Below are positions 1 to 8,216 of a stretch of 32,371 nucleotides of DNA, one piece after another (within the stretch, counting starts at the first letter, position 1; each line of letters begins with the position of its first letter). Source of the stretch: an uncultured Ruminococcus sp. (lineage in GTDB: Bacteria; Bacillota; Clostridia; UBA1212); NCBI GenBank assembly GCA_902782645.1, contig CACZNV010000177.1, positions 1 through 32,371 on the forward strand, in the 5' to 3' direction. Both the position numbers and the translations under genes were made by a program. The notes beneath the pieces were generated by a model. That model saw nothing but the letters and a program-made list of their open reading frames with translations, did not search any database and was not told where the DNA came from.

Positions 1-179
1 AAAACTATGTTGTAGAAAATGTAGCCGCAAATCTCCCCGTCATCGCCAATGCAGCATGCAATGTGACCGAAGGAGGAGTGCAGCGCCGCCAGGGTCTCTT
101 CGTCCCAGGGCTCGCTGAAGCAGCTTTTTTCAAGAGCCTCAATCTTTTTGTAGAAAGAGTTGTCCGCCTCAACGATCAT
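1..179 (-). CDS. rimI: Ribosomal protein S18 alanine N-acetyltransferase (RimI), 5' part only
   Basis: The gene starts at ATG 179-177 and runs off the left edge, leaving 59 complete codons. The visible protein begins MIVEADNSFYKKIEALE and contains CFSEPWDEETL, the N-terminal signature of RimI-type GNAT acetyltransferases (Cys-Phe...Pro-Trp, then helix). RimI acetylates the N-terminal alanine of ribosomal protein S18 using acetyl-CoA. The acetyl-CoA binding motif lies outside the window. Its ATG overlaps the end of tsaB by 11 bases, so it is translationally coupled as the last visible gene of the deacetylase-tsaE-tsaB-rimI run. In many Firmicutes rimI sits beside tsaB, which supports the call. 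Confidence 0.85.
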   Translation of the reverse strand, partial: MIVEADNSFYKKIEALEKSCFSEPWDEETLAALHSSFGHIACCIGDDGEICGYIFYNIV

Positions 180-891
180 TTTCGGGACTCCTCAGCGTTA
201 TATGAACTTCCTTGAAATAATCCGCGGAGGCCTTCTCCGGCGTAAACTCCGTGAAATTCTTACCGTTCCCGCCGGTTTTTTTGCAAACAGCCCGCCAGGC
301 GCCAATGTAGCTGCCTGTTATCACGGACTCATCGGGGTATACAGCTCCTTCAAAACCCTTTTCCAGAGCCTCCCTGTTTTTAATGCAGCCGTCGCCGCAT
401 ATAACCAACGGTCTTTTATCCGATGTCTTTTCGATTATGTCCGCAGTGTAGTCCGACTGAACCCCGGTGATGTTTTCGAGAGTTCCGTCTTCTAAGCATC
501 TGTAGAGAGCGTAGAAGCAGAGTGTGTTCCTTGCGTCCATCATCGGAAGGATGAAGGAAGCCTTGGCGTCGGCGCAGGGAAATGCGGACTCGGCAAGAAA
601 ATCCAGGGTATTTACAGTCACAAGCGGCTTGTTCGAACCGTATGCCAGCATTTTGGCGCAGGCCACGGCAATTCTGAGGCCCGTGTAGGAGCCCGGTCCG
701 TTTGTGACGCCAATGACATCCACATCGTCTATCTTAAGGTTTGCATCTTTCAGGGCCCTGTCGATAACCGGGATGAGCATCGATGCATGGGTCTTTTCTC
801 CGCTGTCAAACCCTTCGGAAAGAAGCTTTCCGTCTTCTATCACAAAGACATTTGCAAGCTTTGCAGACGTGTCAATGAAAAGCAGCTTCAA
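169..891 (-). CDS. tsaB: tRNA t6A37 biosynthesis dimerization protein TsaB
   Basis: TsaB is the non-catalytic partner of TsaD in making N6-threonylcarbamoyladenosine at tRNA position 37; it is an ASKHA-fold cytoplasmic protein. With the TTG start at 891-889 the product is 240 residues beginning MKLLFIDTSAKLANVFV, the usual TsaB N-terminus, and GPGSYTGLR (about residues 66-74) is the family hallmark. I chose TTG because GGAGG lies about 10 bases upstream and because a longer reading from 957 adds 22 residues unlike the family (MTIFPQITARLQ...). The gene overlaps the end of tsaE by 20 bases and overlaps rimI by 11, so the three are likely translated in a coupled way. TsaD is not in the window. 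Confidence 0.9.
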   Translation of the reverse strand: MKLLFIDTSAKLANVFVIEDGKLLSEGFDSGEKTHASMLIPVIDRALKDANLKIDDVDVIGVTNGPGSYTGLRIAVACAKMLAYGSNKPLVTVNTLDFLAESAFPCADAKASFILPMMDARNTLCFYALYRCLEDGTLENITGVQSDYTADIIEKTSDKRPLVICGDGCIKNREALEKGFEGAVYPDESVITGSYIGAWRAVCKKTGGNGKNFTEFTPEKASADYFKEVHITLRSPENDR

Positions 892-1357
892 CAGCTTTGC
901 CCTCCTCCCCTTCCGCCGAGATTGTAATCTCGCGGTAATTTGCGGAAATATCGTCACGGCGCAATATGTTTATAACAATGCTGCCGGGCTCGTTCTTCTT
1001 TGCAAAAACATTTTCGTACCACTCGCAGATGAGCACCGCATCCTCTCCGAAATCAAAAAAACCTGCGTCATAAAGATCTTCAGGCGATCCCAGGCGGTAG
1101 GCGTCGCAGTGCACAATGAAGGCGGTTTCTCCCGTCTTCGGAAAAGTACCCCTGTACGTGTTGATCAGCGCAAAAGTGGGACTTGTCACATGGTCCCTGA
1201 CGCCAAGCCCTTTGCAAAGCCCCTGCACAAAAACAGTCTTTCCGGCTCCCAGATCGCCGCTCAGAAGTACAAGGCTTCCCGGTTTAAGAAGCCCTGCAAG
1301 CTTTTCTCCTGTATTCCGGGTCTTAACACCCGATTTGGAAATGATTTTTACAGACAT
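872..1357 (-). CDS. tsaE: tRNA t6A37 biosynthesis ATPase TsaE
   Basis: The 161-residue protein is the usual length for TsaE, the P-loop ATPase that resets the TsaB-TsaD complex during t6A synthesis. The Walker A motif GDLGAGKT is at about residues 34-41, followed by the family-typical FVQGLCKGLG and the later segment TSPTFALINTY. The ATG at 1357 lies 37 bp after the polysaccharide deacetylase stop, with no terminator between them, so the two are probably cotranscribed. The 3' end overlaps tsaB. The cytoplasmic location and role follow from the family; the sequence itself shows an intact P-loop. Confidence 0.92.
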   Translation of the reverse strand: MSVKIISKSGVKTRNTGEKLAGLLKPGSLVLLSGDLGAGKTVFVQGLCKGLGVRDHVTSPTFALINTYRGTFPKTGETAFIVHCDAYRLGSPEDLYDAGFFDFGEDAVLICEWYENVFAKKNEPGSIVINILRRDDISANYREITISAEGEEGKAVEAAFH

Positions 1358-1394
1358 ATTTTTTCGGTCAATTGTTCTCCGTCCGGTCTTTTCT

Positions 1395-2486
1395 TCAGTT
1401 GAACACTTTGTGCCTTACGGGGGTCGTCTCCGGGGTGAGCCTGTCAAAAGCGTATCCCTGCTTGAGGCCCTCTTCAATGATTTTGCCCAGTGCATTGGCG
1501 GTGTTGTGCATCGTGTCGAAGTCGTGCATGAGAACCACGTTTTCACCGTATCCCACTCTGAATGCAGAGATAACCGCATCGGCAATCACGTCAGCATCAA
1601 GTATATCCATGGCATCCTCAGGGGAGATGTTCCAGTCAAAATATGAATAACCGAGCTCCGGCAGTTTCTTCGTAAGCTGTGTCATAATGCCTTCGCAGTA
1701 CTTCTTGCTCGTTGAGTTAGAACCGCCTCCCGGAAATCTTGAAATTAGAGGTCTGTAATTCAGCTGCTCTTTCAGTATCTTGTCAACTGCATAAAAATCT
1801 TCAAAGAAGCTGTCCACCGACTTGTAGCAGACCGAATAATCGTGGGAATAAGTGTGGATGCCCACGCTGTGGCCCTCTTCAAGAGCCCTTTTTACGTATT
1901 GGATTGTATCCTCATTGATTTCTCTGCCCACAACAAAGAAAGTTGCCTTAACGCCGTACTTTTTGAGCTCGTCAAGAATCTCGCCTGTTACAACACTGGG
2001 GCCGTCGTCAAACGTAAGATAAACGGTGGCTCCGTTCCAATTTGAAGGTTTGACAACCGTTGAAGCATCGTAATGAACCTCCATGTATTTTGAGGGCTCA
2101 ACGGTGGGCGTGGGAGTAGGTTTGTCTTCAGGGGTGGCCGTGACATACGGGGTTTCGGTGGCTGCAGCTGTTTCAGTTTCGGAAGGCGCCGGGGTCTCCG
2201 AAACCGGTGTCGCTTCTGTTCCGGTGCCGGTAGGGTTTGCGGTTGTGTTTTCTCCGTCAGGTGTCGCAGTAACCGAAGGAGCAGCTGTTCCCTGAGTTTC
2301 TTTTCCTGCGTTGTTTTGTCCGGGAGGCATGAGCTTCATCATAACCATACCGCCGACAAGAGCAACGCCCGCAAGAGCCACGCAGGCCCCGGGCAGAACA
2401 AGCTTTTTGATAAGCATAAGTACAAGGCCGGCAATAATGACGGCAAATCCGGCGGCAAGACCCAAACCCAGCAAAACAGGATTCAT
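1395..2486 (-). CDS. Membrane-anchored polysaccharide deacetylase (NodB domain, CE4)
   Basis: The product is 363 residues from ATG 2486-2484, which has GGGAG a few bases upstream; a longer in-frame reading adds 29 residues that do not look like a leader. Residues 3-50 form two hydrophobic segments (a membrane hairpin), 55-135 are a Thr/Pro/Glu-rich linker that could cross the cell wall, and 150-363 are a NodB domain. All five CE4 motifs are visible: TFDDGPS (158-164, catalytic base and metal Asp), HTYSH (211-215, metal His), RFPGG (250-254), DW (284-285) and LMHD (319-322). It probably removes acetyl groups from peptidoglycan or another wall glycan outside the membrane. Its placement in front of tsaE is likely transcriptional convenience rather than shared function. 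Confidence 0.9.
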   Translation of the reverse strand: MNPVLLGLGLAAGFAVIIAGLVLMLIKKLVLPGACVALAGVALVGGMVMMKLMPPGQNNAGKETQGTAAPSVTATPDGENTTANPTGTGTEATPVSETPAPSETETAAATETPYVTATPEDKPTPTPTVEPSKYMEVHYDASTVVKPSNWNGATVYLTFDDGPSVVTGEILDELKKYGVKATFFVVGREINEDTIQYVKRALEEGHSVGIHTYSHDYSVCYKSVDSFFEDFYAVDKILKEQLNYRPLISRFPGGGSNSTSKKYCEGIMTQLTKKLPELGYSYFDWNISPEDAMDILDADVIADAVISAFRVGYGENVVLMHDFDTMHNTANALGKIIEEGLKQGYAFDRLTPETTPVRHKVFN

Positions 2487-2544
2487 ACAATACTCCCTTT
2501 TCTTCGGTATATTTTCGACAGCTTCATTGTCGAATCCAACTTTT

Positions 2545-2573
2545 ATTTTACAACAGGAAAGCCGTGAAAGCAA
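2545..2573 (-). promoter_or_regulatory. Candidate sigma-A promoter for the deacetylase-tsaE-tsaB-rimI run
   Basis: Reading the minus strand, TTGCTT (2573-2568) is followed by a 17-base spacer and TAAAAT (2550-2545). The -10 matches five of six consensus bases. It lies about 60 bases upstream of the deacetylase start codon. Confidence 0.55.
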
Positions 2574-2607
2574 ACAAATTCAGCACCCCGGATTAATCCT
2601 TTCAAGG

Positions 2608-2636
2608 TTGATTTTCGCATCTGTAAGTGATAAAAG
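2608..2636 (+). promoter_or_regulatory. Weak candidate promoter for the radical SAM gene
   Basis: TTGATT (2608-2613), a 17-base spacer and TAAAAG (2631-2636) precede the radical SAM start by about 35 bases. Each box matches four of six consensus bases, so this is tentative. It is back to back with the deacetylase promoter in the 184-bp divergent spacer. Confidence 0.35.
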
Positions 2637-2670
2637 TTAATCGATCTTTTTGTGAAGGAAGGAGCTTTTC

Positions 2671-3582
2671 ATGGCCTACATTTGCAGCGACTGTCCGAGA
2701 AATTGCGGAGCCCTCCGCGGCGAATCGTCGGGGAACGGTTTTTGCGGCGCACCCTCCGGCATCACTGTCGCCAAGGTGATGAGGCACATGTGGGAGGAGC
2801 CCTGCCTTGGCGGCACAAAGGGTGTTGAGAACATATTTCTCTACGGCTGCAACCTGAAATGCGTGTACTGCCAGAACTATAAGATCAATGCCTCCCCTGC
2901 CGCCAATGCAGTTTCCCGCTACAAAACATACAGTGTTGAGGACTTTTCTTGCCTTCTCCTCGCTGCCGCCAAGACGGATGCCTCGGCAATAGGCATCGTT
3001 ACGGGCGACCACTATATAAGGCAGATTGCCGGCGCGCTTACGGATGATGTCAGGGCTGAAATAAAAAAGCCGCTCGTTTTTAACTGCGGCGGCTATATGA
3101 AACCCGAAATGCTTGAGCTTCTTTCGGGAAAAATCGATATTTTCATGCCCGATTTAAAGTATTCCGACGAAAACCTTGCCGGCTCTCTTTCACACGCTAA
3201 GGACTACCCTTCCGTTGCCTTGGAAGCGATTAAAAAATGCTTTGAAATGACAGGACCCGCAGTTTTCGGGGATGACGGGCTTATGAAAAAAGGTGTAATT
3301 GTCAGACACCTGGTGCTGCCTGGGCAGATAAGGAATACCCTTGGCGTCATCGATGAACTTAACGAAATGTTCAATCCCGGCGATATAGTTTTCAGTTTGA
3401 TGAGCCAGTATCTGCCGGTACCGGGGTTTGAGCCTCCGGAATGTTTTAAGAGGCTGCGGGGTCCTATAAGCAGAGCCGAATACAAAAAGTCGAAAGAGTA
3501 TTTTGAAAACGCCGCCAACCTTACCCTTGGCTTTACACAGGACCCTTCCTCCTCAGACAGTTCCTTTATCCCGGATTTTTGA
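2671..3582 (+). CDS. Radical SAM protein, PflX/pyruvate-formate-lyase-activase-like (COG1313 type)
   Basis: The 303-residue protein starts at ATG 2671, with AAGGAGG-like bases about 10 upstream. The radical SAM cluster motif CxxxCxxC is C60, C64 and C67 in GCNLKCVYCQNY, which would bind a 4Fe-4S cluster that cleaves S-adenosylmethionine. Before it is an N-terminal cysteine set (C5, C8, C12, C25) in SDCPRNCG...GFCG, typical of PflX-like proteins and possibly holding a second metal site. The downstream VFNCGGYMKPEMLELL and MPDLKYSD match that group. Its substrate is not known. It stands alone, divergent from the deacetylase, with its own terminator, so context does not name a partner. The last 12 residues are Ser-rich and probably disordered. 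Confidence 0.85.
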   Translation: MAYICSDCPRNCGALRGESSGNGFCGAPSGITVAKVMRHMWEEPCLGGTKGVENIFLYGCNLKCVYCQNYKINASPAANAVSRYKTYSVEDFSCLLLAAAKTDASAIGIVTGDHYIRQIAGALTDDVRAEIKKPLVFNCGGYMKPEMLELLSGKIDIFMPDLKYSDENLAGSLSHAKDYPSVALEAIKKCFEMTGPAVFGDDGLMKKGVIVRHLVLPGQIRNTLGVIDELNEMFNPGDIVFSLMSQYLPVPGFEPPECFKRLRGPISRAEYKKSKEYFENAANLTLGFTQDPSSSDSSFIPDF

Positions 3583-3590
3583 CTCTTTAC

Positions 3591-3655
3591 ACAAGCCGCC
3601 AAGATAAATTCGAAACAAGCGGTGTCTTGCGACGGATTAGTGGCGGCTTGTTTTT
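3591..3655 (+). terminator. Long-loop rho-independent terminator after the radical SAM gene
   Basis: ACAAGCCGCCA (3591-3601) and TGGCGGCTTGT (3641-3651) form a perfect 11-bp stem followed by a T run (3651-3655). The loop is unusually long, 39 bases, which lowers confidence that it folds fast enough to terminate efficiently. It begins only 9 bases after the stop codon. Confidence 0.6.
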
Positions 3656-3698
3656 CGCGAGCAAACCTCTCGCAGTACATTCGTACAGCTTCGGATTT

Positions 3699-3824
3699 GC
3701 GCACGAAAAAATAACTCGAAAATCGAAGGTTTAAGCAAGTCGGGATCGCGCACGCAAAAATAACTCAAAAATCGAAGGTTTAAGCAAGTCGCGGTCGCGC
3801 ACGAAAAAATAGTTCAAAAATCAA
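3699..3824. repeat. 49-bp direct tandem repeat, about 2.6 copies, running into the end of the lipoprotein gene
   Basis: Units start at 3699, 3748 and 3797, exactly 49 bp apart, each beginning GCGCACG followed by an A run; the first two copies are nearly identical and include AATCGAAGGTTTAAGCAAGT. The third copy is cut short inside the last codons of the lipoprotein gene. There, TCAAAAATC (3814-3822) and GATTTTTGA (3825-3833) form a 9-bp inverted repeat overlapping the stop codon. On the minus strand each unit ends in a T run, so the array could contribute to 3' end formation for that gene, but I see no strong GC stem. Confidence 0.75.
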
Positions 3825-4542
3825 GATTTTTGATTTTTGAGCGGATTTCATTGGCGATTGAGTAGTAGCTTTCCGGGAAAGGCGTTCCGTACCTGTCTCT
3901 GAATTCCGAGACAAGAGAATCACCCGGCAGAGCAAAATTATAACCGCATGTGTCTTTTCCATCAAGCTTGTACGCAGCCATAGTGTAGGTTTCACCCTCT
4001 TTCATCGGAACTTCAAATCCGCGAGTGCGCCTTATATACTCCACTCCATCCTGAAAGACGAGCACCTTGTCAATGTCATCGGTCTTGCCGAGTTCAGAAT
4101 TCATCTCTTCCGGGCTCTCTGCAGTCTTTCCGGTCAGATAACGGTAAGCGTCAGCGTCGTTTTTAAACTGAACATACGAATCCTGACCTAAAGTGATAAC
4201 GTCACCCTTTTTAAGCAAAGATCCGGTGCTTTTTTCCACTGAGAAAGTTACCAGCGTGTAGCCGCGGAACAGCATATCCTCTTTATCGAAGCAAACGTGA
4301 TATTCGGTTTTAACAACCTTTCCTTTAAGAAAGGAATAATCCAAATTGCGGTCCCGGCAGTATTTCTCATAATCGTTTAAATCTGCAAATATGTATGCAT
4401 CATAGGCTTCATCTGCAATTGTACCGGGGAGTGACATAACCTTTTCAAAGTTTGATTTGCTGCTCTGCACGCTGCACGAGCAAAGCACTGCCAGGACAAC
4501 GCCAATGACAGCCAGGAAAATAATACTTTTCTTAATTTTCAT
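3814..4542 (-). CDS. Small secreted lipoprotein of unknown function
   Basis: The 242-residue product starts at ATG 4542 with GGAGG upstream. Residues 1-22 are a hydrophobic export signal (KIKKSIIFLAVIGVVLAVLC) followed by a probable lipobox ending at C23 (L-C-S-C; the Cys at -2 is unusual). The mature part has no domain I recognise; it is mixed charged and aromatic, with segments such as GDVITLGQDSYVQF and RRTRGFEVPMKEGETYTMAAY that suggest a small beta-rich fold. It starts 21 bp after the metzincin stop and probably shares its transcript. One sampled line has about 52% GC, unlike the protease gene, so the two need not share an origin. A partner or inhibitor role for the protease is only a guess from position. 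Confidence 0.75.
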   Translation of the reverse strand: MKIKKSIIFLAVIGVVLAVLCSCSVQSSKSNFEKVMSLPGTIADEAYDAYIFADLNDYEKYCRDRNLDYSFLKGKVVKTEYHVCFDKEDMLFRGYTLVTFSVEKSTGSLLKKGDVITLGQDSYVQFKNDADAYRYLTGKTAESPEEMNSELGKTDDIDKVLVFQDGVEYIRRTRGFEVPMKEGETYTMAAYKLDGKDTCGYNFALPGDSLVSEFRDRYGTPFPESYYSIANEIRSKIKNLDF

Positions 4543-4563
4543 ATGAACACCTCCATAAACAAA

Positions 4564-7500
4564 TTACCACTTGTTCTTCAAGTTTATTATATCGTGCCAC
4601 TTGGGTGTAGCACAAGTAAGGTTACTATAGGAATATGGATTGCCTTGGTTCATCAAGGCAGAGACTGATGCGTCATTTGGATACCCTCCTCTCCCATTTG
4701 TTACTGATGCTAAATCAGTTAATTGTTTTGGATGAGCCAACTTCAAAGCATGCCCCAGTTCATGCAATATTACCTTTTGGATTACTATATCATCCGCTCC
4801 GCTAAGTGCTCCTGAACTTGATGTGTTCAAATAAATATGCACCTTGTGCCAGGTATTTCCTATTCCAGTTTCGGAATAAGCTCCATATGGAACTGTTACT
4901 CCATAAGTAAAATCATCAGTGGGAGTATAGCCTTTAAAGGTAACTTCAAATGGAGTAATTCCATACGGAACACTGTCATCTGGACCATAAATAACGATTT
5001 TGGTTGATATTCCATTCAAGTAATCGATTACATCAAAATTGGAGGAATCAATGATGGAATTATTATATACCGAGTCAGAGCCTGAATCATCTATCATTAT
5101 CTTTATGTGAATAATACTTCCTTGCCCGTAATAGTTGCCATTCCAGTAATTGTTGAAAGAAGAAGTTTCAACTTCCTCAAAAATCCATTTAGCATATTCG
5201 TTTTCAGATCCAAGATCAATACATTTGACAGAATAATCATCGGACTGTGCAGTTATTGATGAATCATTATACATTGATGACACATTAACCAAGTAGTAGT
5301 ATCCTGCGTTATTGCTTATAGACCAATTATCATTTAAAGATCCTGTCTGAAGTATCGGAGAACTGCCTGAACTATTCCCACAAATCATTAATTCTTGCAA
5401 ACCACTGTTATTTTTTCTTCCCATCGAATATAGCTTATATCCGCTCCCAGTCCACTCAACATACCATAGCTGACGCCCGTCCATTGTATTTTTTGAAGCA
5501 AGCGAAAAACTTGTATTTGAAGTTGCAGTTAAATATAAGTTTTTGGAAGCGTTCTTAATCATATATACGGAACCGCTGCTTATTCCGATTGTTTCAACAG
5601 ATGGATTGCCCACAGTAAGTGTGCATCTATCTGTGATATATGGATAAGAGAACAAAGATACTGTAATATATATTTTCCCGTGATTTATTGCAGTTACAGC
5701 GCCTGAGTTTATATCAATATATGCGATTCTCTCGTTTTCTGATGACCATTCAACTGATAAAGAATTCTCGCCATGGTATGTAGAATAAGTCGCCGCAGAA
5801 AAATCAGCAACCTCGCCAATCGTCATACTTGTTTTCTTATATTTAACAGCAACGCCCCTATAATCTGTCGAAACTCTGTTTGCAGACCAAACCTGGAGCA
5901 AACTAGTTGACGAATAATCTGAAAGTACTATATCCCAGTCTGCCTCATAATTTTCAGGACAAGTTACTGTTTTACTATCACCATATTGACTGTATATGTA
6001 ATATCCTTGGGCATTACTGCCTATACGCCATTTTGCCGCATAAGGAGTTGATGAATTTGACGTTCCAATCGTTTTACATACTAATGACGAGTTCTGACAA
6101 TACCAACCCATACTATTGTCAAGCATCGAACGGATATTATACAATCCACTACCTAAATAGGATAGTTTGAATAGTTGGTAGCGATTATTAGGCAAGCTAG
6201 GAACACCAAAATCTGTTTCATAAGCGGTCAAGGGTTCATATTCGTTATATGAGCTGTTATCATAGAATTCTATTCTATTGTTTTTATAAAGGTTATCAAA
6301 GTAGTAAACTCCGTTCTGCAAATAGATGTAGACTTTACAATATGCACAATACGGTTCCCCATCAACAAAAACGAATGCATAAATATCCGTTGTTCCTGCC
6401 TTTATACCAGTGACCGTTCCATCCGAAGAAACTGAAGCTATTGAGCTGTTACCTGAAATCCACAAAGGTGTCATAGATGCCGGAGAAACAAATGCCGAAA
6501 GGGAGAATGTTCCGCCCTCAGGAATTGAACAGCTGGAAAAACTGATACTTATTTGTGGCGTATATGTAAACACCACGTAGGGTCTATTCTGTGTGGTCGT
6601 ACATTCACAGGAGTCAAAACACTTATCGTTTGATTCTATTGCATTTTTTAGTATAAAACCGCAGTCAGCGTTGTAAATTGAGTTTTTCCATTTCTTAGCC
6701 AAGTCTGTAATATCAAAGCCAGTCCACTGGCTGTTGTTCATTGTGGCGCCATAATTGACTGATGCATCAAAATTCTGGCCTATATCATTCCATGACACAT
6801 TACTCTCATTCCAATTATTGACATTAATAATTGGATGAACATCGATGGTTTGTGCCGTTCCACCAGATGATTCTCTAGCATAAAATAGAACGCTAGAAAT
6901 CTGTGACGCTGAAATAGTTGTATACTCTATGGACGAAGTTAATCCGCTGAGTTTAACAACTGTGCGTCCGACACCATAATTTGTATCTGGTGTTCCCACG
7001 CGATTGTAAAGGAATGATCCAAAATTAGATGCTGGTTTGTTTTGAAAAATAGGTGCATCTTGAATTCCATTAACACTGTGAGTATTGTCAGACACAACCA
7101 ATGATGTTTCGATTGTAACAGGAAATACAACACTCTCATTTTTCAAAAATAGCGGGTCAACTGAAATGGTTATTATGTACTCGCCACCCTCTGAAATTGT
7201 CTCAACAGACATGCTAGCAAATCCAATGTGGTTTGCTGAATCACATACAAAAACTTCACCAAGCATGAGGCAATCCTTGAAGTTTTCTTGAGTAGTAAAG
7301 TAAAAACCTTCTTCATCAGAATTGATAATGAGACCATCGGTTTTAAACCTAAATGAATACTCATTACTGGCGGAACTATCCAGCAAGAGAATCGTCTCCA
7401 TCATTCCCGACAACAGAGGCTTATAACTTAAGCACGCATCTTTGCCAAACGAGTCAGGATACAGAACAGAAAAAAAATCTAGTTTTCCTTTAGCAGATTG

Positions 7501-8028
7501 TATTGCATTGGGAGTTATCGAAACGTCAAATTTATTATACTTGAACCTAACGGGGTCTTTAACATCTTTAGGAAAAATAAGGCCTATATCATTACAATTA
7601 GGAGAAAAACCCTCTCTGTTAGCCCTAATTGAAATATCTTTTTCCAATACGTTGCCACAATCATCAATAAATTTGACATTATCATCAAAGTAATACACCG
7701 CACGTTTTCCCTCTTCTGTTTGGAAAACATAAGTGTTAAGTGATTCCTCCTGTGGAAGGCGACAAGTATAGTTCTGAGAATCAAATTGATTGGGATCAAC
7801 ATAGTTCTTTATACGACACTCAGCATTACAATCGAAGAAAGACTCCGTTATTAAAGCCTCTTCGATGTTTTCACTTTTGCGACAAATGGTGTTATCAGCA
7901 TTTTCTAATTCCTCAATCCCAGTGCTTGTGTTATCCATGTAATTCGTTATAGCCAAAGATGGAAATGTTCCAACTGATACAATGGTGACAAGCAAAACTA
8001 AGACAACAAGTCTCGTTACATTTTTCAT
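4564..8028 (-). CDS. Large secreted metzincin-type zinc protease with DNRLRE, Big_2 and ricin-like domains
   Basis: The 1154-residue protein starts at ATG 8028, with AGGAG upstream. It has a signal peptide (1 to about 26, ending SLA). Later regions are a DNRLRE-like domain (about 325-490), a Big_2-like Ig domain (about 493-570), a first beta-trefoil/ricin-like stretch (about 574-720), a second Big_2-like domain (about 725-806) and a second ricin-like stretch (about 817-953). A C-terminal metallopeptidase follows. Its zinc motif is HELGHALKLAH (H1089, E1090, H1093, H1099), with a Met-turn SALM (1123-1126) about 27 residues on. Metzincins normally have Gly where K1096 lies. The catalytic domain is at the C-terminus, the reverse of the more common order. 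Sampled lines have 35-42% GC, against about 55% in a sampled neighbour line, suggesting acquisition by transfer. Residues 27-320 match nothing I know. Confidence 0.85.
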   Translation of the reverse strand: MKNVTRLVVLVLLVTIVSVGTFPSLAITNYMDNTSTGIEELENADNTICRKSENIEEALITESFFDCNAECRIKNYVDPNQFDSQNYTCRLPQEESLNTYVFQTEEGKRAVYYFDDNVKFIDDCGNVLEKDISIRANREGFSPNCNDIGLIFPKDVKDPVRFKYNKFDVSITPNAIQSAKGKLDFFSVLYPDSFGKDACLSYKPLLSGMMETILLLDSSASNEYSFRFKTDGLIINSDEEGFYFTTQENFKDCLMLGEVFVCDSANHIGFASMSVETISEGGEYIITISVDPLFLKNESVVFPVTIETSLVVSDNTHSVNGIQDAPIFQNKPASNFGSFLYNRVGTPDTNYGVGRTVVKLSGLTSSIEYTTISASQISSVLFYARESSGGTAQTIDVHPIINVNNWNESNVSWNDIGQNFDASVNYGATMNNSQWTGFDITDLAKKWKNSIYNADCGFILKNAIESNDKCFDSCECTTTQNRPYVVFTYTPQISISFSSCSIPEGGTFSLSAFVSPASMTPLWISGNSSIASVSSDGTVTGIKAGTTDIYAFVFVDGEPYCAYCKVYIYLQNGVYYFDNLYKNNRIEFYDNSSYNEYEPLTAYETDFGVPSLPNNRYQLFKLSYLGSGLYNIRSMLDNSMGWYCQNSSLVCKTIGTSNSSTPYAAKWRIGSNAQGYYIYSQYGDSKTVTCPENYEADWDIVLSDYSSTSLLQVWSANRVSTDYRGVAVKYKKTSMTIGEVADFSAATYSTYHGENSLSVEWSSENERIAYIDINSGAVTAINHGKIYITVSLFSYPYITDRCTLTVGNPSVETIGISSGSVYMIKNASKNLYLTATSNTSFSLASKNTMDGRQLWYVEWTGSGYKLYSMGRKNNSGLQELMICGNSSGSSPILQTGSLNDNWSISNNAGYYYLVNVSSMYNDSSITAQSDDYSVKCIDLGSENEYAKWIFEEVETSSFNNYWNGNYYGQGSIIHIKIMIDDSGSDSVYNNSIIDSSNFDVIDYLNGISTKIVIYGPDDSVPYGITPFEVTFKGYTPTDDFTYGVTVPYGAYSETGIGNTWHKVHIYLNTSSSGALSGADDIVIQKVILHELGHALKLAHPKQLTDLASVTNGRGGYPNDASVSALMNQGNPYSYSNLTCATPKWHDIINLKNKW

Positions 8029-8216
8029 AATAATCTCCTATTTTCTACATTTATTTAGAAAATTAAAACAAAGTAACGCCTACGTTCGTATTTAAAAGAA
8101 TTCGGTTGTGTTCCTTTTACAAAGGCAAATTCGCAAACTCACTAAAGTCGCGTAGTCGAATGCATTCATTTTAGTTTTCTATTTAATCATTAGTTCACAT
8201 CAGGATGTTCATAATT

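Noticed and set aside
8092-8169. 25-codon upstream open frame in the metzincin leader (MNAFDYATLV...)
   Set aside because: It has no Shine-Dalgarno site and no sign of conservation can be seen; it is probably chance.
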